DNA from: a virus
DNA length: 64,000 bases
Reading direction: 5' to 3' (one strand)
Virus record (IMG/VR): IMGVR_UViG_3300023435_000659
Span: 1-64,000 of that record
Positions 39,301 to 47,489 of this stretch are shown one piece after another; position 1 is the first letter of the stretch; every line of letters starts with the position of its first letter. The notes beneath the pieces were generated by a model, which was not told the DNA's origin, made no database searches, and was given only the letters and a program-made list of their open reading frames with translations. The translations under genes and the position numbers were made by a program.

Positions 39301-39900
39301 GCAGCTACGTCCGATGTTGCAAAGACCGGGATGGTCACTCACGAGCGACTGTTTTCAGCGATACAGGGTGTGCTGGCAATGCTCCTCGACAAGCTCGAAA
39401 AGAAGCATGGCCTATCGGTGGACGTGTGGCGGAATGAGGCAAATCAGCGGGATCGCTTGCTGGAACAAATTCAGGCGGTTGTGTCGCAGCATATCGCCGG
39501 TATCGACCGGCAGCACGCGGCTCAACAGGATGTATCTCGCATTGCCATGTCCGAGCGGGATACACTGCTGGGTCAGCTTCAGGATGCCGTAAAGGGTGTG
39601 TTGGCCGGCAAGGAGCGCTATGCAGCTATGACTATGCAGAACGCCCTGGCATTGTCGGAACACCGGCACCGCATGGTGGTCGAGAAGATGAACGAATACG
39701 CAGTTAGGCTGGAGGGGCTGCAAGGGAAACACACCGAAGACATGCAGTTAATGGCCTACCAGTTGGACGAACGAAACAAATTGTTGATCGGTCTCTATGG
39801 CTTCGTCGAAAGGCGAGAAGATGTGGGACCGAGTATTGAAGACCTAGCTAAGATTTGTACTAGCCTCGGCGACAGCGGCGGGGGCTGGTTGACGCCGTAG
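36400..39900 (+). CDS. Very long helical virion protein with two 36-residue repeat arrays
   Basis: This 1,166-residue protein has a short N-terminal domain (residues 1-80, including PWQPPAQSEIVFPDALTPYS) and then almost continuous helix. One array near residues 268-447 consists of five 36-residue units with THL-(I/V)-(D/E)-Y and PHGDTTRTDVEAIL; another near 804-983 consists of five 36-residue units with LHEQLM-(N/D)-E-(V/I)-R, VLDGLDRERAA and SDVAKTG. Such rods occur in fibres, spacers or tape-measure-like proteins. It follows the tail-hub gene, so a side fibre or an extended rod is likely. Confidence 0.65.
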   Translation: MTVPTVPWQPPAQSEIVFPDALTPYSALWWTSQSVTQIPSDTVGWLVAQGWQIVSVDYDEAARPPTPYYTLQRNSMQNWGILQTLLNSWTVAYNDARWANSLRYNQIVANWSELLTTSQTQFEAGTGQQNAHAAIYMGDLDAYMNQVDALIDANEAQIVADAATATIALTALDAKLADLEVNVTTNVSTINGLLDNQTLYLGSFLTDFAIKLTELNTNYSTHTIAIESLLTNSTTQLATFIADQTPKLSQLETEESNARMAVESLLAGEASSLATHLISHAAKMSEAGPHGDATRIGVEALLSGEVESLAAHLIDYTVKLAEPEPHGDTTRTDVEAILTGEVSSLATHLVDYAAKLAEPKPHGDTTRTDVEAILAGEVSSLATHLVEYDVKLAEPKPHGDTTRTDVEAILAGEVSSLATHLVDHAAKMNEAEPHGNITRAAVEALITTKSEAMTTYLANYAAAIALLATDFVAHHAESITDQADALTQLNTHITAYESHLPILAANYTDHATTVDGLLTTAKSDLTDYATQTELLLATLLDDYAGIETEIDALLAEGSSTITAHAADYNTVLGLLEPDHTTHTVTATAFLDNLGVTELARIHEAFNATLSTQTQQLVDRGTYSSDIAADITARNARDRNEEIVALNDRLMREQWENQHKLYEQQVAMRGRTLDGKDRVYNLRQDVLRYHATQITGVYAMLQDVRNRTLGARQGIYGARDANSRLNIEVQAGLYSNLQDVRIRTMEAADRVYQLRDALSKWANEELHRLYGEQLQVRLKAAEAIDRQHAVQQEILNAEELSRMRLHEQLMDEIRLVLDGLDRERAATSDVAKTGITTKQQLHDQLMNEVRLVLDGLDRERAAISDVAKTAMTTKQQLHEQLMSEVRLMLDGLDRERAATSDVAKTGMTTKQQLHEQLMNEVRLVLDGLDRKRAATSDVAKTGMTTKQQLHEQLMNEVRLVLDGLDRERAATSDVAKTGMVTHERLFSAIQGVLAMLLDKLEKKHGLSVDVWRNEANQRDRLLEQIQAVVSQHIAGIDRQHAAQQDVSRIAMSERDTLLGQLQDAVKGVLAGKERYAAMTMQNALALSEHRHRMVVEKMNEYAVRLEGLQGKHTEDMQLMAYQLDERNKLLIGLYGFVERREDVGPSIEDLAKICTSLGDSGGGWLTP
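37201..37740 (+). repeat. Five tandem 108-base repeats (first array)
   Basis: Units begin at 37201, 37309, 37417, 37525 and 37633, exactly 108 bases apart; units 3-5 are most alike. Each encodes a GEVSSLATHLVDY/PHGDTTRTDVEAIL module. Confidence 0.85.
38809..39348 (+). repeat. Five tandem 108-base repeats (second array)
   Basis: Units begin at 38809, 38917, 39025, 39133 and 39241. Each encodes LHEQLMNEVRLVLDGL then DRERAATSDVAKTGMTTKQQ. The sequence is unrelated to the first array but the period is the same. Confidence 0.85.
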
Positions 39901-39957
39901 GGAGGCAAGGGGTTTTGCTTTGGATTTTTAATTTGTCAAGCATATAGGAGATGAATT

Positions 39958-41166
39958 ATGGGCGCAGGTTCACACAGTGAATCTCTCTCGCTGGGTGGCC
40001 GGTCGTTGACTCGGACGGCAACCGTGAGTGGAGAAAATGACACTCTATTGGGCGGAACGAGTTCGCCAATCTCGCTGGCAGCCGGGAACACCGTAACCAA
40101 TTGGGTAAAGACCGATGCCGATACGGCGTCATGCGTTTTGCCTTCCGGTCACGGCTACACAAGCGGAAAGTTCGACGTGTATTCCTTGGCAGGCGTTATT
40201 TACCGTTATGTAGTGCAAGGCACGGTATCCGGCAACAATCTGACGCTGGATGGTGGGTCGGTGCAATGTGGCGGTGCTGGTTTCCCCAACAGCGAAACTG
40301 ATGGGGTTATTGTCTGCAAGCAGCAGCAGCACAATGTTTCCTTGGATGGGGACAATGCGGTTCTGGTGGGCATACTGGCGACGTGTCCGGCGCACCTGGA
40401 TATGCAGGATGCAGATAGTGACACGATTCGGGAAGTAACCTTATCGGCCAGCGAACCTGACCTTTGGGATAGTGGGCAGGCGGTGAACCCCTACACGGGC
40501 GATCCAATCACCAAAATTCGTCTTAGCAACGGTTCGACGACGGCCGGCACGTTCCAGATACTGATTTCCCAGGATTCGGAAGTGTACCTGTCACCGTCAG
40601 AATCACCGTCAGCTTCGGTATCCGGTACGCCGTCGACTTCACCTTCGAGTTCGGTGTCAAGTTCGCCGTCAACTTCGGTGTCTGATTCGCCGTCGGATTC
40701 ACCTTCGACTTCACCGTCACCTTCAACCTCGCCTTCAACTTCGGTGTCAAGTTCGCCGTCGGATTCACCGTCGACTTCACCGTCACCTTCAACCTCGCCT
40801 TCAACTTCGGTGTCAAGTTCACCTTCAACTTCGGTGTCTGATTCGCCGTCGGATTCACCGTCGACTTCACCGTCACCTTCAACCTCGCCTTCAACTTCGG
40901 TGTCAAGTTCACCGTCGGATTCACCATCGGCTTCGCCATCACCATCGACCTCACCATCGGCTTCGGTGTCAAGTTCACCTTCAACTTCGGTGTCAAGTTC
41001 GCCGTCGGATTCACCGTCGACTTCACCGTCACCTTCAACCTCGCCTTCAACTTCGGTGTCAAGTTCACCTTCGGATTCACCATCGGCTTCGCCATCACCA
41101 TCGACCTCACCATCGGCTTCGCCGTCGAGTTCGCCGTCGGATTCGCCATCCAGTTCGTCGTCGTAA
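39958..41166 (+). CDS. Virion protein with long mucin-like Ser/Pro tail
   Basis: Residues 1-205 form a beta-rich domain (SHSESLSLGGRSLTRTATVS, VIYRYVVQGTVSGNNLTLDG, TAGTFQILISQDSEVYLS). The remaining nearly 200 residues are Ser-Pro-Ser, Ser-Thr-Ser and Ser-Asp-Ser units, ending SPSSSPSDSPSSSSS, the same ending as the protein at 21158-21811. The gene is about 2 kb upstream of a second transferase cluster (43159-45814). It is likely a displayed surface protein whose tail may be glycosylated. Confidence 0.7.
   Translation: MGAGSHSESLSLGGRSLTRTATVSGENDTLLGGTSSPISLAAGNTVTNWVKTDADTASCVLPSGHGYTSGKFDVYSLAGVIYRYVVQGTVSGNNLTLDGGSVQCGGAGFPNSETDGVIVCKQQQHNVSLDGDNAVLVGILATCPAHLDMQDADSDTIREVTLSASEPDLWDSGQAVNPYTGDPITKIRLSNGSTTAGTFQILISQDSEVYLSPSESPSASVSGTPSTSPSSSVSSSPSTSVSDSPSDSPSTSPSPSTSPSTSVSSSPSDSPSTSPSPSTSPSTSVSSSPSTSVSDSPSDSPSTSPSPSTSPSTSVSSSPSDSPSASPSPSTSPSASVSSSPSTSVSSSPSDSPSTSPSPSTSPSTSVSSSPSDSPSASPSPSTSPSASPSSSPSDSPSSSSS
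40587..41163 (+). repeat. Ser/Pro-coding low-complexity repeat, tract 2
   Basis: A 577-base tract of TCxCCxTCx units includes longer near-identical blocks of about 60-120 bases (TTCGGTGTCAAGTTC recurs at least seven times). It shares units and the terminal segment with tract 1 at 21574-21808. Confidence 0.85.
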
Positions 41167-41200
41167 ACGTAAGCCAAGTTTCACTTAATGTCACGGCTCA

Positions 41201-42583
41201 ATGCTTCGTAAGCGCAAGCAACCCACTCCAGACTTTCGGCTTCCCCCGCCGTTTCAGCCGATAACAGGGGAACGGGCACCACTTGTAGTGCCTGGGGTGC
41301 ATCCCTATTGCGCACTGATGCAAGTGGCGGACGAGGATACGCATGACAATTACGTGGTATGCCGTGGATTTGACACTCGCATTAAAAAGTTCTTTGATTA
41401 CGACAAGGATGACGCAGAGAATAAGCCGGGAATTTCGGTTGCCAAACCTTACGGGAAACGAGTACAGGGGGCATACCAGTTGGGGCAAGTATTCGCTGCC
41501 TTTCTACCCCTGGGTCGGCTCGGGCAAAATCCGGGTCGGGTTGAGGATGATGGGGAACACTGCCATGGACAACCCTTGAGCCTGGAAGATGAGGTAGTAT
41601 TCCTCCTTGACGATAGTGACCATTACATCAATTGGATGCTCGTGGATGGTGGTCCGCTACTGATGTGGGTGAAGTTACAGGAGAATTTGTACGAATGTGA
41701 AGAAGCCGAAGCACTGGTTGTTATTGCGGACGATGACGGACTGTTTTGCGATACGGGTATAAGCCTGACTGTTTCTGATCCGCATGGGACTGTCCGCGCA
41801 AGTGCTTTGGCTGTGGGCGGGCGGTACATTCGGGCCGGAAATCGAGCACTGGTCATGGCCGTATCGGGCAGTGATTCAGATGGATCGTCTAGCTCTGATG
41901 TCAGTGCGAATTTGTGGGCAGCAATTACGTTTGGAAGTGGCGATTGTTGTGGCAGCGAAAGTTCGTCGAGCGAAGAAAGTTCGTCGAGCGAAGAAAGTTC
42001 GTCGAGCGAAGAAAGTTCGTCGAGCGAAGAAAGCAGCAAAAGTAGTAGTTCATCAGACGAATGTATAAAGTGTTTCACCGGTGTGTGTGCAGATGACATA
42101 CCAATTGCCGATAGCGTTGAAGAAGGCGATTACGTCCTTGGTCTTAGGGACGGTTGCTTATACTGGTTCCCGACTACCGATTGCGAAGACGAATCATCAT
42201 CATCAAGTGGCGGTTTGGATTGTGTGGCGTGTAATGAATCGGGGCCTGAAGCAATGCCATTGACGCTCAGTGGCATTTTGAAGGGAACAGAAGACGACAA
42301 TGATGATCTGAACCAAGAATGGTCACTATCCCAAACCACTGATTGCGAATGGGAAATTACTGGTGGCGACCTACCCTCGGCGGTAACCGGCATCGGACTG
42401 GTGATGGGCGTAGACGAAGAGCTTGCATGGGCGGAACTTACTATTTCCACAACCTCCGGCGAGGCGACATTTACCTATGACCACACCGCGGCAACAATGG
42501 ATTGTCGTGACATTACTTTTGAGTTGGGTGGCGTATCCGACACCTGTTACACATGGACCCAAGCAGGTGCCGCAACCGGATAG
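41201..42583 (+). CDS. Virion protein with SSSSEE repeat
   Basis: This 460-residue protein has an N-terminal domain with LPPPFQPITGERAPLVVPGV and VFAAFLPLGRLG, a beta-rich part, then four exact SSSSEE hexapeptides (about residues 254-277) followed by SSKSSSSSDE. A Cys-rich C-terminal domain (CIKCFTGVCADD, DCVACNESGPEA) follows. Acidic-serine linkers of this kind are common in Planctomycetota and their viruses as flexible spacers. It is probably part of a fibre or capsid surface. Confidence 0.6.
   Translation: MLRKRKQPTPDFRLPPPFQPITGERAPLVVPGVHPYCALMQVADEDTHDNYVVCRGFDTRIKKFFDYDKDDAENKPGISVAKPYGKRVQGAYQLGQVFAAFLPLGRLGQNPGRVEDDGEHCHGQPLSLEDEVVFLLDDSDHYINWMLVDGGPLLMWVKLQENLYECEEAEALVVIADDDGLFCDTGISLTVSDPHGTVRASALAVGGRYIRAGNRALVMAVSGSDSDGSSSSDVSANLWAAITFGSGDCCGSESSSSEESSSSEESSSSEESSSSEESSKSSSSSDECIKCFTGVCADDIPIADSVEEGDYVLGLRDGCLYWFPTTDCEDESSSSSGGLDCVACNESGPEAMPLTLSGILKGTEDDNDDLNQEWSLSQTTDCEWEITGGDLPSAVTGIGLVMGVDEELAWAELTISTTSGEATFTYDHTAATMDCRDITFELGGVSDTCYTWTQAGAATG
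41960..42031 (+). repeat. Four perfect 18-base repeats
   Basis: The unit AGTTCGTCGAGCGAAGAA occurs four times without a mismatch and encodes SSSSEE. Exact identity suggests recent expansion. Confidence 0.9.
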
Positions 42584-42590
42584 GTAAGCA

Positions 42591-43157
42591 ATGGGCGCAG
42601 TTCAATTATGGGGTGGAAAGATACTGTTTCGGCAGGCATACGGCAGCAAGATAGCGATTGATCCGGCGTGCTGCTGTGAGGAATCGTCGGAATCGTCGGA
42701 ATCGTCGGAACTGCATTGTGTTTGCGAAAACCTGACCGACGGCGGGCCGTACACGTACCTCGCGACGTTCACGGGAGTGGTTGCGAAAGACCCGGTTGAC
42801 TGTGCCGACTGCGGCGATTGGAACCAGCAGCATGAAGTTGATTGTGTTACGTCGTGCGTGTGGTCAAGTTACGGTCCTGGTGCGTCACCGCACATTGAAG
42901 GAGCAACTGGCCCAAAGGATACTATGCCGTGCCTTGGGGCGGTTGAAATTACGGCGACAGACATTGGGAACGGCGTCTCACTGAGAGTGGATGTCTACGA
43001 GAATGATGGATTACTGTCGGCGGTGTTTGCCAAGGACTTCTTGGGAGCGACGCCAATGGACCTTGATAACCCCGGTGTAATTCCTCCATACGGAACGCCA
43101 TACCTCAACAACGTAAAGTGTGACTGGACTAATGCAACCTGCACGATGACATCATAA
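42591..43157 (+). CDS. Cys-rich virion protein
   Basis: This 188-residue protein begins MGAVQLWGGKILFRQAYGSK, with CCCEESSESSESSE, then several Cys pairs (DCADCGDWNQQ, DCVTSCVWSS) and a beta-rich end. The Cys run plus acidic-serine linker resembles the preceding protein and indicates a shared surface structure, possibly disulfide-linked. It lies 7 bases after the previous stop. No family recognised. Confidence 0.55.
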   Translation: MGAVQLWGGKILFRQAYGSKIAIDPACCCEESSESSESSELHCVCENLTDGGPYTYLATFTGVVAKDPVDCADCGDWNQQHEVDCVTSCVWSSYGPGASPHIEGATGPKDTMPCLGAVEITATDIGNGVSLRVDVYENDGLLSAVFAKDFLGATPMDLDNPGVIPPYGTPYLNNVKCDWTNATCTMTS

Positions 43158-43158
43158 C

Positions 43159-44685
43159 ATGAAAGCCACAAAGCAGGCTGCTAAAAAACCTGTTCGCAGC
43201 CGTGGGCTTGGAGACACGGTAGCAAAAGTAACCTCTACTATTGGGATTAAGCCGTGCAAAGGCTGCAAGAAACGACAGGCGAAACTGAATAAGTGGTTTC
43301 CGTACAAAAGAGCGACCATGAGCGATCTGAAATCATATTTCGAGCGGTGTTACGTCGTCAATCTGGACCGGCGCCCCGACCGATTGAAGTCGTTTCTCAG
43401 TCAAGTTCCCGCCGATTGGCCGTTTGTGAAGATCGAACGGTTTGCAGCGATTGACGGGAGAAAGTGCCCGCGGCCAACACATTGGCGGGCTGGCGGGGGA
43501 GCCTGGGGTTGCCGGGCCAGTCACTTGGCGATATTGCAGCAGTGCTTGCAGGATGGGGTTAAGTCGGTACTAATCTTCGAGGACGATGCCGTGTTCTGCG
43601 ATGGGTTTGCCGGGAAGGTTGCGAAGTTTCTTCGGAATGTGCCCGACGACTGGGGGATGATTTACCTTGGCGGGCAGCACTTGAAGGCCAAGCAACATCA
43701 TCCCCAGCAAGTCAACAAGCACACCTATATTCCTTACAACGTCAACCGGACACATGCCTTCGCGGTAGGTGAGAATGGAATGCAAGCCGTTTACAAGCAC
43801 CTCAATACCAATGACTGGCGATCCCGTCATCATATCGACCACCATTTGGGGCGTCTTCATATGGCGAAAACTGTTCCGGTGTACTGCCCGCGAGAATGGT
43901 TGATCGGGCAAGCGATGGGCAAGAGTAACATTTCAGGGCGGACGCACCGTAAGCGGTTTTGGTCGCCTGCGGATCAGTCCACGAAGAAAATATCTCCTGC
44001 TGAACATCCGTTTGTTGCTGTTATCGGGCTGCATTCATCTGGATCGTCCGCCTTGGCCGGCGTATTGCATCACTTGGGAATGCACTTGGGAAATAAGCTA
44101 GTCGGATACTACGGCAGCGATCCGAACAAGTCGTGTGGGTTCGAGGCGGCTGGACTTATGAAGCTCTGCGAACGGGCGATGCCATTTCCGCGAGCGACGA
44201 TTGCAATTGCGGCGCAACCCGAGTTTGCCCGTAGACTCAAACGCTTTTGCAACGAGAAGCGCCGGGAAGCAAATGCAAAGGGCACGCTGGCGGCAATCAA
44301 ATATCCGCAACTCTGCCGGGCCGGGGAACATCTTATCAATATCTTTGGTAACAAACTCCGTGTGATTCGGATTGATCGGCCACTGGAAGAATCCATTGCG
44401 TCGATCTGCCGGCGATACCCAAAGAAAGAGCCGCAGCAGTTGCGGCTCCATCAGGAATGGTTGCTTGCCGGTCGAGACGAACTGTATGGGAAATTGACCG
44501 ACAAGCAGCGGATCACAGTCCGATACGCCGATCTGCTGGAAAATCCCAGTCGGGAAGTCGAGCGGCTGATCTCGTTTCTCAGTATCCGGCCGACGGCAGC
44601 CCAAATTGCCAAGGCAGTGGATTATGTAAAGCCGGAACAGCAGCACATTGCATCCGAACTGAAATTGGCGGAGGCAACGGCATGA
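43159..44685 (+). CDS. GT25-like glycosyltransferase fused to a sulfotransferase-like domain
   Basis: This 508-residue protein has three parts. Residues 1-53 (DTVAKVTSTIGIKPCKGCKK) are a short Cys-pair module otherwise seen as a small phage protein. Residues about 60-260 are GT25-like: YVVNLDRRPDRLKSFL, GCRASHLAILQQCLQ and LIFEDDAVF. Residues about 285-500 begin VAVIGLHSSGSSALAGVLHH, a PAPS-binding loop as in sulfotransferases, and contain LRVIRIDRPLEESIAS and VRYADLLENPSREVERL. It may build and sulfate a glycan. An internal ATG at 43318 may make a shorter form. Confidence 0.7.
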   Translation: MKATKQAAKKPVRSRGLGDTVAKVTSTIGIKPCKGCKKRQAKLNKWFPYKRATMSDLKSYFERCYVVNLDRRPDRLKSFLSQVPADWPFVKIERFAAIDGRKCPRPTHWRAGGGAWGCRASHLAILQQCLQDGVKSVLIFEDDAVFCDGFAGKVAKFLRNVPDDWGMIYLGGQHLKAKQHHPQQVNKHTYIPYNVNRTHAFAVGENGMQAVYKHLNTNDWRSRHHIDHHLGRLHMAKTVPVYCPREWLIGQAMGKSNISGRTHRKRFWSPADQSTKKISPAEHPFVAVIGLHSSGSSALAGVLHHLGMHLGNKLVGYYGSDPNKSCGFEAAGLMKLCERAMPFPRATIAIAAQPEFARRLKRFCNEKRREANAKGTLAAIKYPQLCRAGEHLINIFGNKLRVIRIDRPLEESIASICRRYPKKEPQQLRLHQEWLLAGRDELYGKLTDKQRITVRYADLLENPSREVERLISFLSIRPTAAQIAKAVDYVKPEQQHIASELKLAEATA

Positions 44686-45080
44686 GCGTCAAGCAAATGC
44701 GGATTCCAAAGAGTATGAGGCAGCTATTGGAATTGGCTATGGCAATGACCGGCGGCAAAATCGCTAATCAATCGCAGTGGGTAGAAGTAGAGCGTGATTT
44801 CGACCGGATAGCGGGCAGCTTGCCGGGCGTGGAGAAACTAAAGGGCAGTTCGGCGGACATCCCGAAAGACATCGCACCTTTCGACGCCTGTTACATCGAC
44901 GGCGACCATACCGAGGACGGTTGCAGCAGGGATATTCTCACCGTGTTGCCGCTAATGAAACCGCATGCGCTGGTTTGCGGTGACGACTATTGCCGCAAGT
45001 CGGTACGACAAGCAGTGGCAAATTGCCTGCCGACTAAACAAGTACGACGATTCGGAAAGGAGTGGATGGTAAGGCTGTGA
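44682..45080 (+). CDS. Truncated methyltransferase-like protein
   Basis: This 132-residue protein keeps the C-terminal half of a Methyltransf_24-type domain: FDACYIDGDHTEDGCSRDIL, LPLMKPHALVCGDDYC. It matches in order the segment YIDGNHKFD...SLHDY of the enzyme at 22592-23176. The N-terminal glycine-rich AdoMet-binding motif is missing; instead there is RIPKSMRQLLELAMAMTGGK. It is coupled by ATGA to the transferase before it. It may be an inactive remnant, or act with a partner. Confidence 0.5.
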   Translation: MSVKQMRIPKSMRQLLELAMAMTGGKIANQSQWVEVERDFDRIAGSLPGVEKLKGSSADIPKDIAPFDACYIDGDHTEDGCSRDILTVLPLMKPHALVCGDDYCRKSVRQAVANCLPTKQVRRFGKEWMVRL

Positions 45081-45814
45081 CAACTCACCTGTTAATGGTG
45101 CTGGGACTTGAATTCGACTGCAACTATCTGCCGCATCAAGCTAGGTGGTGGCATGATCGCGGCATCGACCAAGTGCATATCACCTTTCACTCACGCAAGC
45201 CCAGATCGCTACCGGACCTGAGTGAGTGGAAGCAGCCGGTAACTACCGCCCTATGGATCGGCACGTTTTACAGCGGGACGAAAGTTGCACACCTTGAGAA
45301 AATGCGACGGCAATATGTTACCAAAGACGATTTGTATGTCGTGGTTGACGCAGATGAATTTCCGGCTATTAGCAATGTTACCGCCTGCTGGAAGAAGCAA
45401 GGCAGATGTGCGCCGGTCATGTATGGGAATAATGTGGATCGCTTTGCGAAAAAACCAGGAGTACTTGGCAAGCTGAACCCCGACGGAAATATCTTGGAGC
45501 AGTTTCCCGTTTCATGTCCTGGCTGGAGCCAGAGCGTGTTGGGTATGACGACATCGAAGGCACTGCTGTTTTGCGGCAATGTGGTTTACAAAGGCATCCA
45601 CCAAAACAGATTCCATTCCCGCGACAGCTACCAAATTGCAGGCGGCAAGATCGCACGTATCTGGCACTGCAAGTGGGTTAAGCAGCGCCGAGCCAAAGCA
45701 AGGGCCCGTATTCGCGATTGGCAAAACACAAAGAAGACAGGCCACGGCCACTGGAAGAAAAGCCGAAAGCTATTGAAGTACATTCGGCGAAAGGAAAGAC
45801 ACAATGGGAATTAG
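45077..45814 (+). CDS. Glycosyltransferase-like protein (GT2/GT92 type)
   Basis: The protein (245 residues from GTG 45077; an in-frame ATG at 45062 would add five) has LMVLGLEFDCNYLPHQARWW, then DDLYVVVDADEFPAI, where DADE fits the metal-binding motif of GT2/GT92-like enzymes, and CGNVVYKGIHQNRFHS. The basic C-terminus is RAKARARIRDWQNTKK. The GTG overlaps the previous stop in a GTGA arrangement. It ends the second glycan cluster. Confidence 0.65.
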   Translation: MTTHLLMVLGLEFDCNYLPHQARWWHDRGIDQVHITFHSRKPRSLPDLSEWKQPVTTALWIGTFYSGTKVAHLEKMRRQYVTKDDLYVVVDADEFPAISNVTACWKKQGRCAPVMYGNNVDRFAKKPGVLGKLNPDGNILEQFPVSCPGWSQSVLGMTTSKALLFCGNVVYKGIHQNRFHSRDSYQIAGGKIARIWHCKWVKQRRAKARARIRDWQNTKKTGHGHWKKSRKLLKYIRRKERHNGN

Positions 45815-47489
45815 ACTCGAACACCAACCGTCAGTCGGCATGGCATCCTATGCGGCCGGTCGTGGTATGTCCCGCGAACGGCAGAAAAAATATATGCTGG
45901 ACCTCCTCAGGGAGCGGCAGAGGCAGCAGGCGCAACAGCAGGCACGACAGCAGGGATTCAACTACCGCACTTGGCTGGAGGGCAAGCGCCAGACGGCAAC
46001 GAACCAGCGGATTGAGGATCAGCAAAAGTTCGGCATGGGGCAGGCGAAATTAGCAGCAGAAGGTCGGGATCGAGCCGAAACAGAGGAGAACAAGCTCGGT
46101 ATGTGGAAGGACCAGTACGAGACGACTATGGGCGAATTTAAGTCGCTTCATACAGAAGGCCCTAATGCGTGGGTAGACCCAGAGAAGAAGGAGGAGTTTG
46201 ATAAGTTGTACCGTGACATACAGACACTCGGTGACGATGACAATTTCGATGCCTTGGATAGCTACAAGATGGCAGCAGAGAAGGGCCAGAAGTTCTTGAG
46301 CGAGTTTGATCGAGAGGCAGAGATTATCCAGTATGATAAGCGGAAGGGAAACACATACACGAGGGATGATGGAGCAAAGTTCCTGAGGGCAACGGAACCT
46401 GATGGAGACGATAAATTCATGGGGATTGAGGGCGACCGGATAGTGACCATTGATGGCCAGAAGTATCGGAAGATATGGAATGGGCGTGACATAGATTTGG
46501 TTCCGCTTGAAAAGGCGGAAGACCCTTCCAAAGCGGCTGCGAAAGCGACTGCGGAGAAGGCTGATACGATTGCGAATCAGAATGCGATGAGAGCTACAAA
46601 TAACAAACAGATAATGGATGCTGCAAAACTGGCAACTGGGGACCGCAAAGACTATGCTAGCGACGAAAAATACGAAGAGACGCTCGCAAGCAACATAGAA
46701 AAAGCAAAGCTCTTATATCCCCTTCCGTTCGAGGATAGCCAGGATGCGCCCGGTGACAGCAAGGATAAGCCCGGTGGAAGGCCAGTAGCGGGACTGAAAT
46801 ACGATGAGGCTACAGGGGATCTTCAGTCAACCGAGCCCACGGGCACACCTGGAGCGCCACCACCGGAAGCACCGCCTCAACCCCAAGCCGTACAACCGGC
46901 ACCTGCTGGTCAACAGCCAGCCCCAATGGACATGAACCTGCTATCAGAAGATGAAAGGCATGATCTGGCCGCACTTCCTCCAGAGCAACGGCAAGCACAC
47001 TACGACTCTCTTATGCAACGCCATGGTAGAACCCCTGAAGATCGAAAGGTTGCTGCCCAACATGAAGAAGAATTCGGTCATTTAAGAGGGGCTCCAGAAC
47101 CAGACTTGGAACCAATGCCAGACTTGGAACCAATGCCAGGAAAGTCAAATCGGGCTAATGTTGATGTTGAAACCGACGAAGAGGTCCAGGCCGATTTCTT
47201 GAGGATGCAAGCCTCCAAAGGGCATGTCGCCCAAAAAATCAACCCGGAAATTGAAGGGGTGGACTTGACAATGCCCGTGCCGACAAAGCAATCTCGGGTG
47301 GGCACAAAGTCTCGCCAGGAACTTGTGACACAACGGGCAAAGCAAAAAGCCGATGCCCGTCGCAATAGGATAGCTGCTCGTCAGGGCAAGTTACCTGCGG
47401 GGCTACAGCGATTGGTAGCCTCGGCTAGGTCCGGCAACCGGAAAGCCCAGCAGGCTCTTACGCAGCGAGGGATTCAATGGCAACAGTAG
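45804..47489 (+). CDS. Internal virion protein, Gln-rich helical
   Basis: This 561-residue protein begins MGIRLEHQPSVGMASYAAGR, followed by a very Gln/Arg-rich helix (RQRQQAQQQARQQ) and charged helices (AEEGRDRAETEEN-like segment near residue 90). A disordered Pro/Glu linker with the duplication PDLEPM follows, and a basic C-terminus (RRNRIAARQGKLPAGLQRLV). It overlaps the next giant gene by 13 bases. In short-tailed phages such proteins are ejected with DNA. Family not identified. Confidence 0.55.
   Translation: MGIRLEHQPSVGMASYAAGRGMSRERQKKYMLDLLRERQRQQAQQQARQQGFNYRTWLEGKRQTATNQRIEDQQKFGMGQAKLAAEGRDRAETEENKLGMWKDQYETTMGEFKSLHTEGPNAWVDPEKKEEFDKLYRDIQTLGDDDNFDALDSYKMAAEKGQKFLSEFDREAEIIQYDKRKGNTYTRDDGAKFLRATEPDGDDKFMGIEGDRIVTIDGQKYRKIWNGRDIDLVPLEKAEDPSKAAAKATAEKADTIANQNAMRATNNKQIMDAAKLATGDRKDYASDEKYEETLASNIEKAKLLYPLPFEDSQDAPGDSKDKPGGRPVAGLKYDEATGDLQSTEPTGTPGAPPPEAPPQPQAVQPAPAGQQPAPMDMNLLSEDERHDLAALPPEQRQAHYDSLMQRHGRTPEDRKVAAQHEEEFGHLRGAPEPDLEPMPDLEPMPGKSNRANVDVETDEEVQADFLRMQASKGHVAQKINPEIEGVDLTMPVPTKQSRVGTKSRQELVTQRAKQKADARRNRIAARQGKLPAGLQRLVASARSGNRKAQQALTQRGIQWQQ

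Noticed and set aside
40587-41163. Regular repeats as CRISPR array
   Set aside because: Units are codon-periodic and in frame, without unique spacers.
40491-41194. Two long minus-strand frames opposite Ser/Pro tract 2
   Set aside because: Same cause: a repetitive tract without stops in several frames.
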